A stretch of 64,000 bases of DNA from CBDCVN01 sp965223585. Lineage in GTDB: Bacteria; Deinococcota; Deinococci; Deinococcales; Trueperaceae. Every line of letters starts with the position of its first letter. Positions within the stretch are counted from its first letter, which is position 1. The stretch covers positions 186,001-250,000 of the forward strand of contig CBDCWW010000009.1 in assembly GCA_965223585.1 (NCBI GenBank). Direction: 5' to 3'. Made by a program: the position numbers and the translations under genes. The notes beneath the pieces were generated by a model. That model was not told the origin of the DNA. It did no database searches and saw nothing but the letters and a program-made list of their open reading frames with translations. Positions 1 to 7,379 of the stretch are shown piece by piece.

Positions 1-459
1 TTTCCTGAAGCCCAGCAAGAACAGGTGCGTGTACAATTAGCAAATAATTTGCAAGCGATTTTAACTCAGCAGCTATTGCCACGTGCTGAAGGTAAAGGAC
101 GTATTTTAGGTTATGAATTCATGTTAGCAACGCCTGCTGTTCGCAACCTTATTCGTGAAGCAAAAACTCACCAGATTCTTTCCCAGATTCAAATGGGTGG
201 TGAACATGGTATGATTACTATGGATGCTAATTTAGCAGAGCTTCACCTGCAGCGTAAAATCACTTATGAGGTTGGTATTGAACGTTCTGTGGATATGAAA
301 GAATTTGCTCGTTTAGTTGATACTGGAGGTATGGCAGGACAAGCAGAGCAAATACCTACAGGTCGTCAACAATCAAGACAATCCCCTCGCTCACAACAAA
401 GTCAACCTCCTCAACGTGGGCAGCAGATGAATAGCATTGGGCGTGGTAGTAGGCGGTAG
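1..459 (+). CDS. pilT: PilT-type pilus retraction ATPase, C-terminal part (cut by window edge)
   Basis: The frame is open from base 1, so the gene starts outside the window. The visible 152 residues match the C-terminal half of the PilT hexameric ATPase that powers type IV pilus retraction at the inner membrane: the segment QQLLPR, then an EF(M)LATPAVRNLIREAK stretch typical of the second PilT domain, then a segment ending in the MITMDANLAELH region. The last 40 residues are a Gln/Arg/Ser-rich low-complexity tail with no counterpart in the other two PilT proteins of this window (18.8 and 47.9 kb). Walker motifs lie upstream and cannot be seen. The family call is secure; the exact paralog is not. 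Confidence 0.85.
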   Translation, partial: FPEAQQEQVRVQLANNLQAILTQQLLPRAEGKGRILGYEFMLATPAVRNLIREAKTHQILSQIQMGGEHGMITMDANLAELHLQRKITYEVGIERSVDMKEFARLVDTGGMAGQAEQIPTGRQQSRQSPRSQQSQPPQRGQQMNSIGRGSRR

Positions 460-487
460 CTAAATAGCGATGCGATGTACTATTGCG

Positions 488-517
488 TGTAGAGATGCAA
501 GATCTTGCATCTCTACA
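488..517. repeat. 30-bp perfect palindrome (REP-like)
   Basis: A perfect inverted repeat whose left half begins TGTAGAGATGCAA around a GATC centre, 29 bp after the pilT stop. It could fold as a terminator hairpin but has no clear U-tract (ACTGGATTTTTG follows). A close relative with the same GTAGAGA arms lies at 51079-51106 next to a REP-associated transposase remnant, so it may be a dispersed REP element. Confidence 0.7.
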
Positions 518-698
518 CTGGATTTTTGCTAGTGTTTTATTAAATACCTCTCATAACAATTCCAATAAAGTACCTCTGAAAAAACCATCTATTTCCATCA
601 CATACATAATTCATGAGATTTGAAGGTAAAAAACAGAAATCAACTTAGGGAGATTAGCTTCTTAGGAAAAGGTAAAAACTCATATACTTTTAGTTGAT

Positions 699-1208
699 AT
701 GGGTAGGCCTTATAAAACACTAAAGTTGCAACATACTGTTAAAGAACTGAAAACTCACTATCAAAAATGTCGTGATGCTGTTGAGAGTAGACGCACACAG
801 GTTATCTGGCTACTTGCGGAAGGGAAAAAACATCACGAAGTAAAGATACTAACGGCATACTCAGATTGGAGTGTGCGGGACATTATTGCCAGATATAACA
901 AAAAAGGATTACAAGGGCTTAAAAGTCAGTATGGGGGTAGTTGCGGGGCTCCAACAATGTTAAGCAAACAAGAACAGTTATTGCTTGATAAAGCTTTGGA
1001 AAGTGATCCCATTGATGGAGGGAGATGGAATGGGCGGAAAGTGGTGGCATGGATAAAAGAAAATCTAGACAAAGAAATCAGCTTAAGTAGTTGCTATAAT
1101 TACTTACACAAATTAAATTTTGGCCTAAAGCATCCTCGCCCTAGGCATAAACTGGCAAACCTTGCAGAGCAAGAAGAGTTCAAAAAAATCGTTTACCTGA
1201 ACGATTAA
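699..1208 (+). CDS. IS630 transposase, N-terminal ORF A (DNA-binding part)
   Basis: The 169-residue product carries the helix-turn-helix/winged-helix half of an IS630-type transposase: a helical region around residues 25-75 (RRTQVIWLL, then WSVRDIIARYNKKGL) and a second DNA-binding segment at 95-150. ORF A ends shortly after a run of seven A at 1182-1188. Slipping back one base there joins it to ORF B and gives the expected family sequence EEFKKNRLPERLIQVRQ instead of the premature EEFKKIVYLND stop. A full-length transposase is therefore probably made by -1 frameshifting or transcriptional slippage (inference). The ATG lies 143 bp inside the left end. Confidence 0.85.
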   Translation: MGRPYKTLKLQHTVKELKTHYQKCRDAVESRRTQVIWLLAEGKKHHEVKILTAYSDWSVRDIIARYNKKGLQGLKSQYGGSCGAPTMLSKQEQLLLDKALESDPIDGGRWNGRKVVAWIKENLDKEISLSSCYNYLHKLNFGLKHPRPRHKLANLAEQEEFKKIVYLND

Positions 1209-1213
1209 TTCAG

Positions 1214-1747
1214 GTGAGGCAAAATTACCCAAAGGTTGAACTGTGGGCATTTGATGAACACCGCCTAGGATTAAAACCAATCATAAAACGTAAATGGACA
1301 AAAAAAGGGATAACTCCTATAGCAACAGTGCATCATCGTTATGAGTGGTTATATCTATATGCATTTGTATTTCCTCAGACAGGGAAAACACATTGGTACA
1401 TAATGCCAAGAGTAGGAGTAGATATATATGACATAGTGATAAAAGAGTTTGCGGCAGATGTAAGAGCATCAAAGAATAAAGGAATAATAGTGGTACTAGA
1501 TCAAGCGGGATGGCACAGCAAAAAGGAATTACCAGCAGGGATAGAATTAGAATTTCTACCAAGCTACTCACCAGAGTTGCAACCAGCAGAAAGGTTGTGG
1601 GAACTTACGGATGATCCTTTAGTAAATAAATATTTTGAAACAATTGATGATTTAGAAGCGGCTCTAAAAAAGAGTTGTGAAGATTTAATGCAAAAACCCG
1701 ATTTAATTAGCCAGCAAACGCTATTTCACTGGTGGCCAATTTTTTAG
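1214..1747 (+). CDS. IS630 transposase, C-terminal ORF B (DDE catalytic domain)
   Basis: The 177-residue ORF contains the DDE nuclease core of IS630 transposases: first Asp in ELWAFDEHRLG, second in VVLDQAGWHSKK, and the acidic third residue in LPSYSPELQPAERLW. The GTG at 1214 is only the first possible start; the frame is open upstream to at least the A7 run of ORF A and probably has no independent start. It reads through to the IR at 1754. All three catalytic positions are present, so the enzyme is likely functional if the frameshift works. Confidence 0.85.
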   Translation: MRQNYPKVELWAFDEHRLGLKPIIKRKWTKKGITPIATVHHRYEWLYLYAFVFPQTGKTHWYIMPRVGVDIYDIVIKEFAADVRASKNKGIIVVLDQAGWHSKKELPAGIELEFLPSYSPELQPAERLWELTDDPLVNKYFETIDDLEAALKKSCEDLMQKPDLISQQTLFHWWPIF

Positions 1748-1849
1748 AGTAAAAGAGGTTCTTTATTGGAATTGTTATCAATAGTTATTGTTGTACTACA
1801 CCTGATAATAGAAGATCAAGCGTGCCTTTGTAAAGGTATGCTAATGTTT

Positions 1850-2500
1850 TGATTAGCTTCTGCTAAACCACTACCTATGGTAGTGGTGCAATTAGGGGTT
1901 TTACCAGTCGAGTAGTAAAGTTGGGTAAAAATGTACCTCCCTAGAAGGTGAAATTCTGGAGGTACACATGAATAATAATAAAAGATTTAAGAAGTTGTCA
2001 CATTCTATATACGAATGTAAGTATCACGTGGTGTTTTGTCCAAAGTATAGATATAAGATATTGAAAGGAGAGATAGGAGATTACGTAAGTAATGCTGTTT
2101 ATCAGTTGCTAGGATACAAGGACGGAGTAGAAGTAATGGAATTAAATGTACAGGAGGATCATGTTCATCTGGTGATGTCTGTAGCGCCAAAGTATAGCTT
2201 GTCAGACATAATGGGATACTTGAAAGGGAAGTTAGTGTTAAGAATGTTTGAGAGATACGAACAGTTAGGGAAGCGGTATTGGGGAAGGCATTTGTGGAGT
2301 AGAGGGTATTGCATAAGTACAGTAGGATTGGATGAAGAAAAGATAAGGAAGTATGTGAAATGGCAAGAGAAAAAGGAGAAAGAGAAGGAACAGGAAGAGG
2401 AATAAATGTAGGTTAGGGAAAGGAGGGTTAAGGTAGATGTAACATGCCACCTTCTAGGGGCAATAAAATAAGCCACCACCTCAGGTGGTGGTATCTTGAC
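1850..2500 (+). mobile_element. IS200/IS605-type element (tnpA only)
   Basis: A tnpA gene is flanked by two hairpins typical of this superfamily: left 1867-1887 (stem ACCACTACC, loop TAT) and right 2473-2491 (stem CCACCACC, loop TCA). These are the single-strand recognition hairpins that TnpA binds. There are no terminal inverted repeats and no tnpB, as in IS200 proper. Exact tips are not resolved; the right end probably lies just after the hairpin near CTTGAC, directly against the MITE at 2505. Confidence 0.75.
1968..2405 (+). CDS. tnpA: IS200/IS605 transposase TnpA (HUH tyrosine recombinase)
   Basis: The 145-residue protein is a Y1 transposase, which cuts and joins single-stranded DNA at the lagging strand. 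The HUH motif is EDHVHLV (about residues 62-68) and the catalytic Tyr is in KYVKWQE near residue 129. The N-terminal SIYECKYHVVFCPKYR is characteristic of IS200 proteins. A strong ribosome-binding site (GGAGG, 6 bases before the ATG) decides the start. The last ten residues are Glu/Lys-rich. The length is normal for the family and no defect is visible. Confidence 0.92.
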   Translation: MNNNKRFKKLSHSIYECKYHVVFCPKYRYKILKGEIGDYVSNAVYQLLGYKDGVEVMELNVQEDHVHLVMSVAPKYSLSDIMGYLKGKLVLRMFERYEQLGKRYWGRHLWSRGYCISTVGLDEEKIRKYVKWQEKKEKEKEQEEE

Positions 2501-2504
2501 TAAC

Positions 2505-2813
2505 ACTGGAATTACGCAGGTTCTAATTACTCGTCTAGATAAAGGTCTTTGCCAACCACATATCAGAAGATGTGTCTCTGATGCAAAATCGTTTTTACAG
2601 CTTCCTGCACAGTAATCTTGCTCACCTCAAAATGCCTCTAAAAACTTTTTGGGGTAATTCCACACTTATACTTTTTGTCAGATAATACCTCAATCTGTCT
2701 GGAAAAGAGTTTACGCCCTAAGAGAATAAATTACTCCTGCACACATCTTTACAAAGGTATATTGAGAAATATTTTGTTTGTGAAGGATTTTTTAAGGGGT
2801 GCGTAATTCCAGT
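2505..2813. mobile_element. 309-bp MITE-like element with 14-bp inverted repeats
   Basis: Perfect 14-bp terminal inverted repeats (ACTGGAATTACGCA at 2505-2518 and its complement at 2800-2813) bound a non-coding 309-bp segment. The identical tetranucleotide TAAC flanks both ends (2501-2504 and 2814-2817), a 4-bp target duplication. The interior carries only broken protein-like stretches on the minus strand (for example TVQEAVKTIL) and no intact transposase, so it looks like a deletion derivative mobilised in trans. The parent element is not in this window. Confidence 0.75.
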
Positions 2814-2918
2814 TAACATAAATCATATCAATTGAATTCCAACAAAAGATTCACAAGGATTTATGTCTAGGTGCTTGTTACTCAATTAACTCACTTGAAA
2901 ATATCTTAAAATAATTAT

Positions 2919-3455
2919 ATGCACTTAGGAAAATTACTCTTATTTTATCTAACTTTATTATTTAACATGACTTCAGCACAAGTTCTAAATTCTTCAGGAG
3001 CTGTATTGAAAGTCTTTAGTAATGTTGCTGAGGCTAGGATTTTTATTGATAGTCAAGATTATGGGAGTATGTTAAATGGGGAGATAACGATTAATAACCT
3101 ATCTTTAGGCCAGCACCAACTTTTGCTCCTAGCTGAAGGTTATGATACATTTGTTAGTACTTTTGAGCTGCAAGCCAACAATTCTTTGGAAGTAACAGTA
3201 ACTCTTGGTGAGCTTATAATCCTAACTCCAGAAAATGCTGCTAAGAGTAATCTAACCATTAAAAGTGAGCTAGATAGTGGCAAGGTATTTATAAATGGTT
3301 ACTACTATGGTGGCATTACAAATGGTGAAAAGCGTATAATAAACTTAAATGCTGGTACGCATCGTCTTACTGTAGTGGCCCCAGATTATCAGCCCTACGT
3401 TGCTGAAGTAAAATTACCTGAAGGAGAAATTGTATTAAACTTAAACTTTAATTGA
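2919..3455 (+). CDS. Secreted PEGA-domain protein
   Basis: A 178-residue protein with a Sec signal peptide (hydrophobic LLLFYLTLLF, cleavage likely after TSAQ at residue 21). The mature part is two PEGA-type beta domains in tandem (about 27-97 and 108-178), each with the pattern of a small structure placed on a Gly-rich hairpin: ARIFIDSQDYGSM with LSLGQHQLLL, and GKVFINGYYYGG with LNAGTHRLTV. PEGA domains are usually surface or S-layer-associated; no enzyme activity is expected. The next gene starts 15 bp downstream, suggesting a transcription unit with the nucleotide-kinase-like, DUF3006 and metallo-hydrolase genes. Confidence 0.75.
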   Translation: MHLGKLLLFYLTLLFNMTSAQVLNSSGAVLKVFSNVAEARIFIDSQDYGSMLNGEITINNLSLGQHQLLLLAEGYDTFVSTFELQANNSLEVTVTLGELIILTPENAAKSNLTIKSELDSGKVFINGYYYGGITNGEKRIINLNAGTHRLTVVAPDYQPYVAEVKLPEGEIVLNLNFN

Positions 3456-3470
3456 AGGAAGAATCTTACC

Positions 3471-4043
3471 TTGCAATATATTTACCTTGTTTTGGGTCCA
3501 CCGGGTGCTGGTAAAACTACACATGGGAAAAATTTGATGCGTTGGCTTAATATAAAAAAACGCTATCACGTAGCATGGTATGTACGTACTAATGGTAAAA
3601 ACAAGTTTGAAATCCAAAAAAGACGAGGTAGCTTTATTGCTAATGTTAGCAAAGAGTTTCTAGAATTTGTTAAGTGGCATGCTGAGGGAAAAGATTGTGT
3701 AATCGATGGTTTTCCTAGAACTCTTGAACAAGCTAAGATACTGACAAGAACCTTTACCAAAGATCAAATTGTTTTGTTACAAATAACTACCAGCGCTCCT
3801 GACTTTGAAATTTGGTCTCTGAAAAGACAGGCTAGCCGAGCTTTGAGACGTAATAGAGTGCCAGACCAAAGACTTTATAAAGCTAAGATAAAACGTTTTC
3901 TTAGGTATGAAGCTCGAGCAATTTCATGGCTTAAAACAGTACTCCCAGAAAAACAAGTTTACGAAATTGATTGTTATGAACCTGTAGAGATTTCTACAGC
4001 ACAACTTAAAGAGACCCTCAAGCGGCGTGGCTATGAAATATGA
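3471..4043 (+). CDS. Adenylate-kinase-like nucleoside monophosphate kinase
   Basis: A 190-residue cytoplasmic P-loop protein. The Walker A motif GPPGAGKTT (residues 9-17) and the segment DGFPRTLEQAKIL (about 79-91) are those of adenylate kinases, in which this Arg contacts the phosphates. The central and C-terminal parts are unlike a housekeeping Adk: there is no recognisable zinc-binding or short LID, and the region after the FPRT motif is a basic helix (RRNRVPDQRLYKAKIKRFLRYEAR). The substrate is therefore unclear. The start is TTG, supported by GAAGGAAG 9 bases upstream; no in-frame ATG precedes the P-loop. Confidence 0.7.
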   Translation: MQYIYLVLGPPGAGKTTHGKNLMRWLNIKKRYHVAWYVRTNGKNKFEIQKRRGSFIANVSKEFLEFVKWHAEGKDCVIDGFPRTLEQAKILTRTFTKDQIVLLQITTSAPDFEIWSLKRQASRALRRNRVPDQRLYKAKIKRFLRYEARAISWLKTVLPEKQVYEIDCYEPVEISTAQLKETLKRRGYEI

Positions 4044-4067
4044 ACATCTAGGCGTTATAATTTCTAT

Positions 4068-4379
4068 ATGCAAACCCCTAGTGTAGCAAAATTGATAGAT
4101 GGTCTTTATACCCTTGATAGGTTGGAGGGAGATTATGCAGTTCTTGAAATGCCTAATGGTCAAGACATTATAGATCTTCCTAAAAAACTCTTGCCAGAGA
4201 ATACAAAAGAAGGAGACATACTTAGACTTACTGTAAAGGTAAATGAAAGCACTCGAGAAATTATTATGCGTTTTGAAGTTGATGAGCAAGAAACTAAGGA
4301 TAGACTTCAGAAAGCAGAAGATCTTAGAAAAAAACTCAAAAAACAAAATGCTGACACAGGTGGTGATATTGATTTATGA
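4068..4379 (+). CDS. DUF3006 domain protein
   Basis: A 103-residue protein whose first 70 residues fit DUF3006: LYTLDRLEGDYAVLEMPNG, the LPKKLLPENTKEGDILRLTV strand-turn-strand and a terminal beta-strand. The last 30 residues form a charged helix (KDRLQKAEDLRKKLKK). DUF3006 proteins are small beta-barrels of unknown function, often encoded next to ComEC-like metallo-hydrolases, as here: the ATG of the hydrolase overlaps this stop codon (ATGA), implying translational coupling. No signal peptide is visible, so it would be cytoplasmic while its partner is exported. Confidence 0.75.
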   Translation: MQTPSVAKLIDGLYTLDRLEGDYAVLEMPNGQDIIDLPKKLLPENTKEGDILRLTVKVNESTREIIMRFEVDEQETKDRLQKAEDLRKKLKKQNADTGGDIDL

Positions 4380-5533
4380 ATGTGCCTAGACAGTATTTCA
4401 CTATGCTCCTACTATTTGTAACCTTTACTCAAGCGCAAACTCTTGAAATTCACATAATTGATGTTGGGCAGGGAGATGCTGTTTTTATTCGTGGTACTGG
4501 TGAGCAGACTGTAATGTATGATGGTGGTTGGCGTGGACGTGGTGCTCTTGAATACTTAAATAACTTAGGTATCGAGGAACTGTCTTTAGTTATTGCTTCA
4601 CATCCAGATGCTGATCATGTAGGTGGACTAATTGAGATTATAAATAATTATTCTCCGCGCTTTTTTATGGACAATCAAATGCCTCATACTACACAAACTT
4701 ATGTTAGATTACTGGAAGCTGTTGAAAGAAGTGGTAGTACTTACCTCGAGCCCACAAAACGGCGTATAGGTTTGGGTGAGGCTGCTATGCATATAATTCC
4801 TCCACCTCACAACAATGATTTTGATAATAACAATAATTCTATAGGCCTTGTGGTAGAGTACGGTGATTTTAAGATGACCCTTACAGGTGACGCAGAAGCA
4901 GAAGAGTTTCATTGGTGGTTAGTGAATGGCTACGGAGAATATTTTTATAATACTGATGTTCACCGTGCTTCTCACCATGGTTCTCGTAATGGTGATGTGA
5001 ACACTGTGTTAAACTTGCTTAATCCAGAAGCGGTTATTATTTCTGCAGGTAAGGATAATAGATATGGTCATCCTCATCTTGAAACTCTAAATCGCTATGA
5101 AAGAATAGGCGCAAGGATATATCGTACAGATAAAAATGGTAACATTATTATTAAGGTAAAACCTACTGGTGAATATAGAATAATAACTAGTTATCGACCA
5201 ATGCGCCCTTTAGGTATTACCAGTACACTGGTACAAAACACAAGTGGTGTGCAAGTTCTTTGTATACTTTATAATCCTGATGAAGATAATGAACTTGTTC
5301 TCTTGCAAGCTACAAAAGCTGTTAGTACAGAGCAGTGGTATATACTTAATAACGCTGATGAATATTTAGGTTTACCTCCTAAAATCCTTGAGGCAGGTCA
5401 AATGAGTATAGTTGCTTCCAATTCCTTTTGGGATGATGATAGCGATACAGCTTATCTCTATAGCGCTGAAGATCAGCTTGTTGATAAACTTAGCTATATT
5501 GGTGCTGATGGACAAATTTGTAAAGAGTTTTAA
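4376..5533 (+). CDS. Secreted ComEC-like metallo-beta-lactamase hydrolase with lamin-tail domain
   Basis: A 385-residue protein with an N-terminal signal peptide (MLLLFVTFTQAQ). Residues 22-265 are a metallo-beta-lactamase fold of the ComEC/Rec2 soluble type: DVGQGDAVFI, then the metal motif HPDADHVGG, LTGDAEAEE and the final HRASHHGSRNGD. Residues about 280-385 look like a lamin-tail domain (VQVLCILYNPDEDNELVLLQ, WYILNNADEY, SDTAYLYS, LVDKLSY). It lacks the membrane channel of ComEC, so it is probably an extracellular nuclease or phosphodiesterase; the substrate is inferred only. It is translationally coupled to the DUF3006 gene. Confidence 0.8.
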   Translation: MNVPRQYFTMLLLFVTFTQAQTLEIHIIDVGQGDAVFIRGTGEQTVMYDGGWRGRGALEYLNNLGIEELSLVIASHPDADHVGGLIEIINNYSPRFFMDNQMPHTTQTYVRLLEAVERSGSTYLEPTKRRIGLGEAAMHIIPPPHNNDFDNNNNSIGLVVEYGDFKMTLTGDAEAEEFHWWLVNGYGEYFYNTDVHRASHHGSRNGDVNTVLNLLNPEAVIISAGKDNRYGHPHLETLNRYERIGARIYRTDKNGNIIIKVKPTGEYRIITSYRPMRPLGITSTLVQNTSGVQVLCILYNPDEDNELVLLQATKAVSTEQWYILNNADEYLGLPPKILEAGQMSIVASNSFWDDDSDTAYLYSAEDQLVDKLSYIGADGQICKEF

Positions 5534-5546
5534 GACATTTTTAAGA

Positions 5547-5583
5547 GTGCTCGAGCTTGAAATGTGTGGCGAAGCTCGAGCAC
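5547..5583. terminator. Stem-loop made of two GCTCGAGC palindromes
   Basis: A perfect 12-bp stem (GTGCTCGAGCTT, 5547-5558, with its complement at 5572-5583) around a 13-base loop, 14 bp after the stop of the metallo-hydrolase gene. Each arm holds one copy of the genome's iterated octamer. It is placed like a transcription terminator, but there is no U-tract, so termination would have to be of another kind or the structure has another role. Confidence 0.5.
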
Positions 5584-5711
5584 ACCCAACCATATTAACA
5601 GTTGTTAAATAATTTACAAGATGCTTTTATTAGTTGCTTTTATGCAAAATATTTTGGAATTAAACATCAACAGAGCGTTTTGGCTTTACTGTTGTAGAAA
5701 AGAGGTATGGC

Positions 5712-6212
5712 ATGCAACATCCTAAAAGTTTTCTTATTAAGCGCTGCCAAGCACTAAATTTAGGTAAGCCTAGTTTCAATACTAAACCTACAGGACCAGC
5801 ACACGAACCAACTTTTATTAGTGATGTTATTATTCAGAATGAAGTGTATGGTACAGGTCAAGGAGGCAACAAGCGTGATGCAGAAAAACATGCTAGTGAA
5901 GAGGCCTTAGCTTTGCTAAATCGCCAGACCCCTTGGATTAAAGAACCTTCATTAGAAGGTAATTCTTCATTAAGAAATGATACTTCATTGGAGAATGATG
6001 TTCCTAGGCTTACTTACCTGTCTGAAGAGACCTTTGAAGGGCCTTGGCCAATTTTTGCTGAGGTGTTAGCTGCTAGTTTGACAGCAGCTAATAGTCGAGT
6101 GGACAATCGTTTAAAGGGAGAAAAAGCTATTGTTGAGATTCAGAGTTTAGCGTTAAAGCTTTATAAGGGTAGTCTTGAGTCCTTAGGCGAAATTGTGGAA
6201 ATGGAAGAGTAG
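5712..6212 (+). CDS. Double-stranded RNA-binding domain protein
   Basis: A 166-residue protein with one clear dsRNA-binding motif at residues 1-70: HPKSFLIKRCQALNL, then GPAHEPTFISDVII, then YGTGQGGNKRDAEKHASEEAL, i.e. the helix 1, beta-strand and KR-rich helix 2 positions of the fold. Outside RNase III this domain is rare in bacteria. The remaining 95 residues have no recognised domain. The start ATG is preceded by AAAAGAGG 8 bases upstream. It lies 80 bp ahead of fabH on the same strand and may be cotranscribed with the fab genes. RNA binding is an inference from the motif. Confidence 0.75.
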   Translation: MQHPKSFLIKRCQALNLGKPSFNTKPTGPAHEPTFISDVIIQNEVYGTGQGGNKRDAEKHASEEALALLNRQTPWIKEPSLEGNSSLRNDTSLENDVPRLTYLSEETFEGPWPIFAEVLAASLTAANSRVDNRLKGEKAIVEIQSLALKLYKGSLESLGEIVEMEE

Positions 6213-6291
6213 ATCAAATTAATTTTAACAGAAAGGAAATGTTGAAACAACCTACTAAAGTAGTGGGTATCAACAGACCCATAAAGAGACT

Positions 6292-7290
6292 ATGAAAAAC
6301 GAATATGGTGCAGGTATAACTGCCTTAGGTGCATATGCTCCTGCCAGAGTTATAGAGAATGCTGAGTTTGAGGAATTTTTAGACACTAGTGATGAGTGGA
6401 TTGTTAGCCGTACAGGCATTAAGCGTAGACATGTTGCAGCAGAACATGAATTTACTTCACATATGGCAATCAAGGGCGTTGAAGATCTGTTATTAAGACA
6501 TGGTGAAGGGGCGCTCGAGGGGGTAGACATGGTTATTGTAGCTACTAATACTCCCGATGCACTTTTTCCTTCTACTGCTGCTATAGTACAAAATCAATTT
6601 GGACTTAAAGCAGGAGCTTTTGATCTCTTAGCAGCTTGCCCCGGTTGGATGTATGCTCTTTCTGTAGCTCAGGCTTATGTTGAATCTAATCAATTGAATA
6701 AGATATTAGTGATCGGCTCCGAAGTAGTTACTAAACTTATAGATTGGCAAGATCGTTCAACAGCAGTACTTTTTGGTGATGGTGCTGGTGTAGCTGTAGT
6801 TGAAAGGGTTTCTAAACCCTATGGTTTAAAATCAATGGTTTTAGGTGCTGATGGATCTGGGGGTAGACTCCTTACCATTGGTGCTGTAGCAAAGTGTTTG
6901 CCAGATGGTAAGCCTTTGAGTAAGAAACTTTACATGAATGGTCGTGAAGTTTTTAAGTTTGCTGTTAGAGTTATGGACACCGCCACAATTGAAGCTATTG
7001 AAAAGGCAGGCCTAACTCCTGACGATATTTCACTGTTTGTGCCACACCAAGCTAATTTGCGGATTATAAATGCGGCACGTGAGCGTTTGGGCTTACCTGA
7101 AGAGCGTGTGGTTGTTACGGTAGATGAGTATGGTAACAATTCTACAGCTAGTATTCCCTTAGCTCTGCGACATGCTTTGGATTCTGGGCGTGTTCAAGAG
7201 GGTGATAATTTGCTATTTGTTTCCTTTGGTGCTGGGCTTACATGGTCAGCTAGTGTTATGACATGGGGAGGGAAATGGCATCAGAGTTAA
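6292..7290 (+). CDS. fabH: 3-oxoacyl-[ACP] synthase III (initiation of fatty acid synthesis)
   Basis: A 332-residue FabH, which condenses an acyl-CoA primer with malonyl-ACP to start chain elongation in the cytoplasm. The catalytic triad is present: Cys116 in LLAACPGWMYAL, His252 in FVPHQANLRII and Asn282 in DEYGNNSTAS. The family length is about 320-335. It opens the fabH-fabD-fabG-acpP-fabF order. An imperfect inverted repeat (CCTACT and AGTAGTGGG, 6251-6267) lies in the leader and could be an operator, but it does not match a FapR box that I can recognise. Confidence 0.95.
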   Translation: MKNEYGAGITALGAYAPARVIENAEFEEFLDTSDEWIVSRTGIKRRHVAAEHEFTSHMAIKGVEDLLLRHGEGALEGVDMVIVATNTPDALFPSTAAIVQNQFGLKAGAFDLLAACPGWMYALSVAQAYVESNQLNKILVIGSEVVTKLIDWQDRSTAVLFGDGAGVAVVERVSKPYGLKSMVLGADGSGGRLLTIGAVAKCLPDGKPLSKKLYMNGREVFKFAVRVMDTATIEAIEKAGLTPDDISLFVPHQANLRIINAARERLGLPEERVVVTVDEYGNNSTASIPLALRHALDSGRVQEGDNLLFVSFGAGLTWSASVMTWGGKWHQS

Positions 7291-7379
7291 TGTGTTTGTA
7301 ACGGCATAGAAGTGAACATTATTTACTATGAAATAAGAATTAGGTGATAAGGAGATAGCGAGATAAGGAGCAGAGTTTC

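Larger units (their letters stand above)
556..1775 (+). mobile_element. IS630-family insertion sequence, complete
   Basis: The element is bounded by near-perfect terminal inverted repeats (556-577 and 1754-1775, one mismatch; outer bases ACAATTCCAATAAAG). Each end is flanked by a TA dinucleotide (554-555 and 1776-1777), as expected for IS630/Tc1-type insertion at TA. Length is 1220 bp. It holds two overlapping-frame transposase ORFs and no CTCGAG palindrome, unlike the surrounding chromosome. Ends and ORFs look intact, so the element may still be active. Confidence 0.9.
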
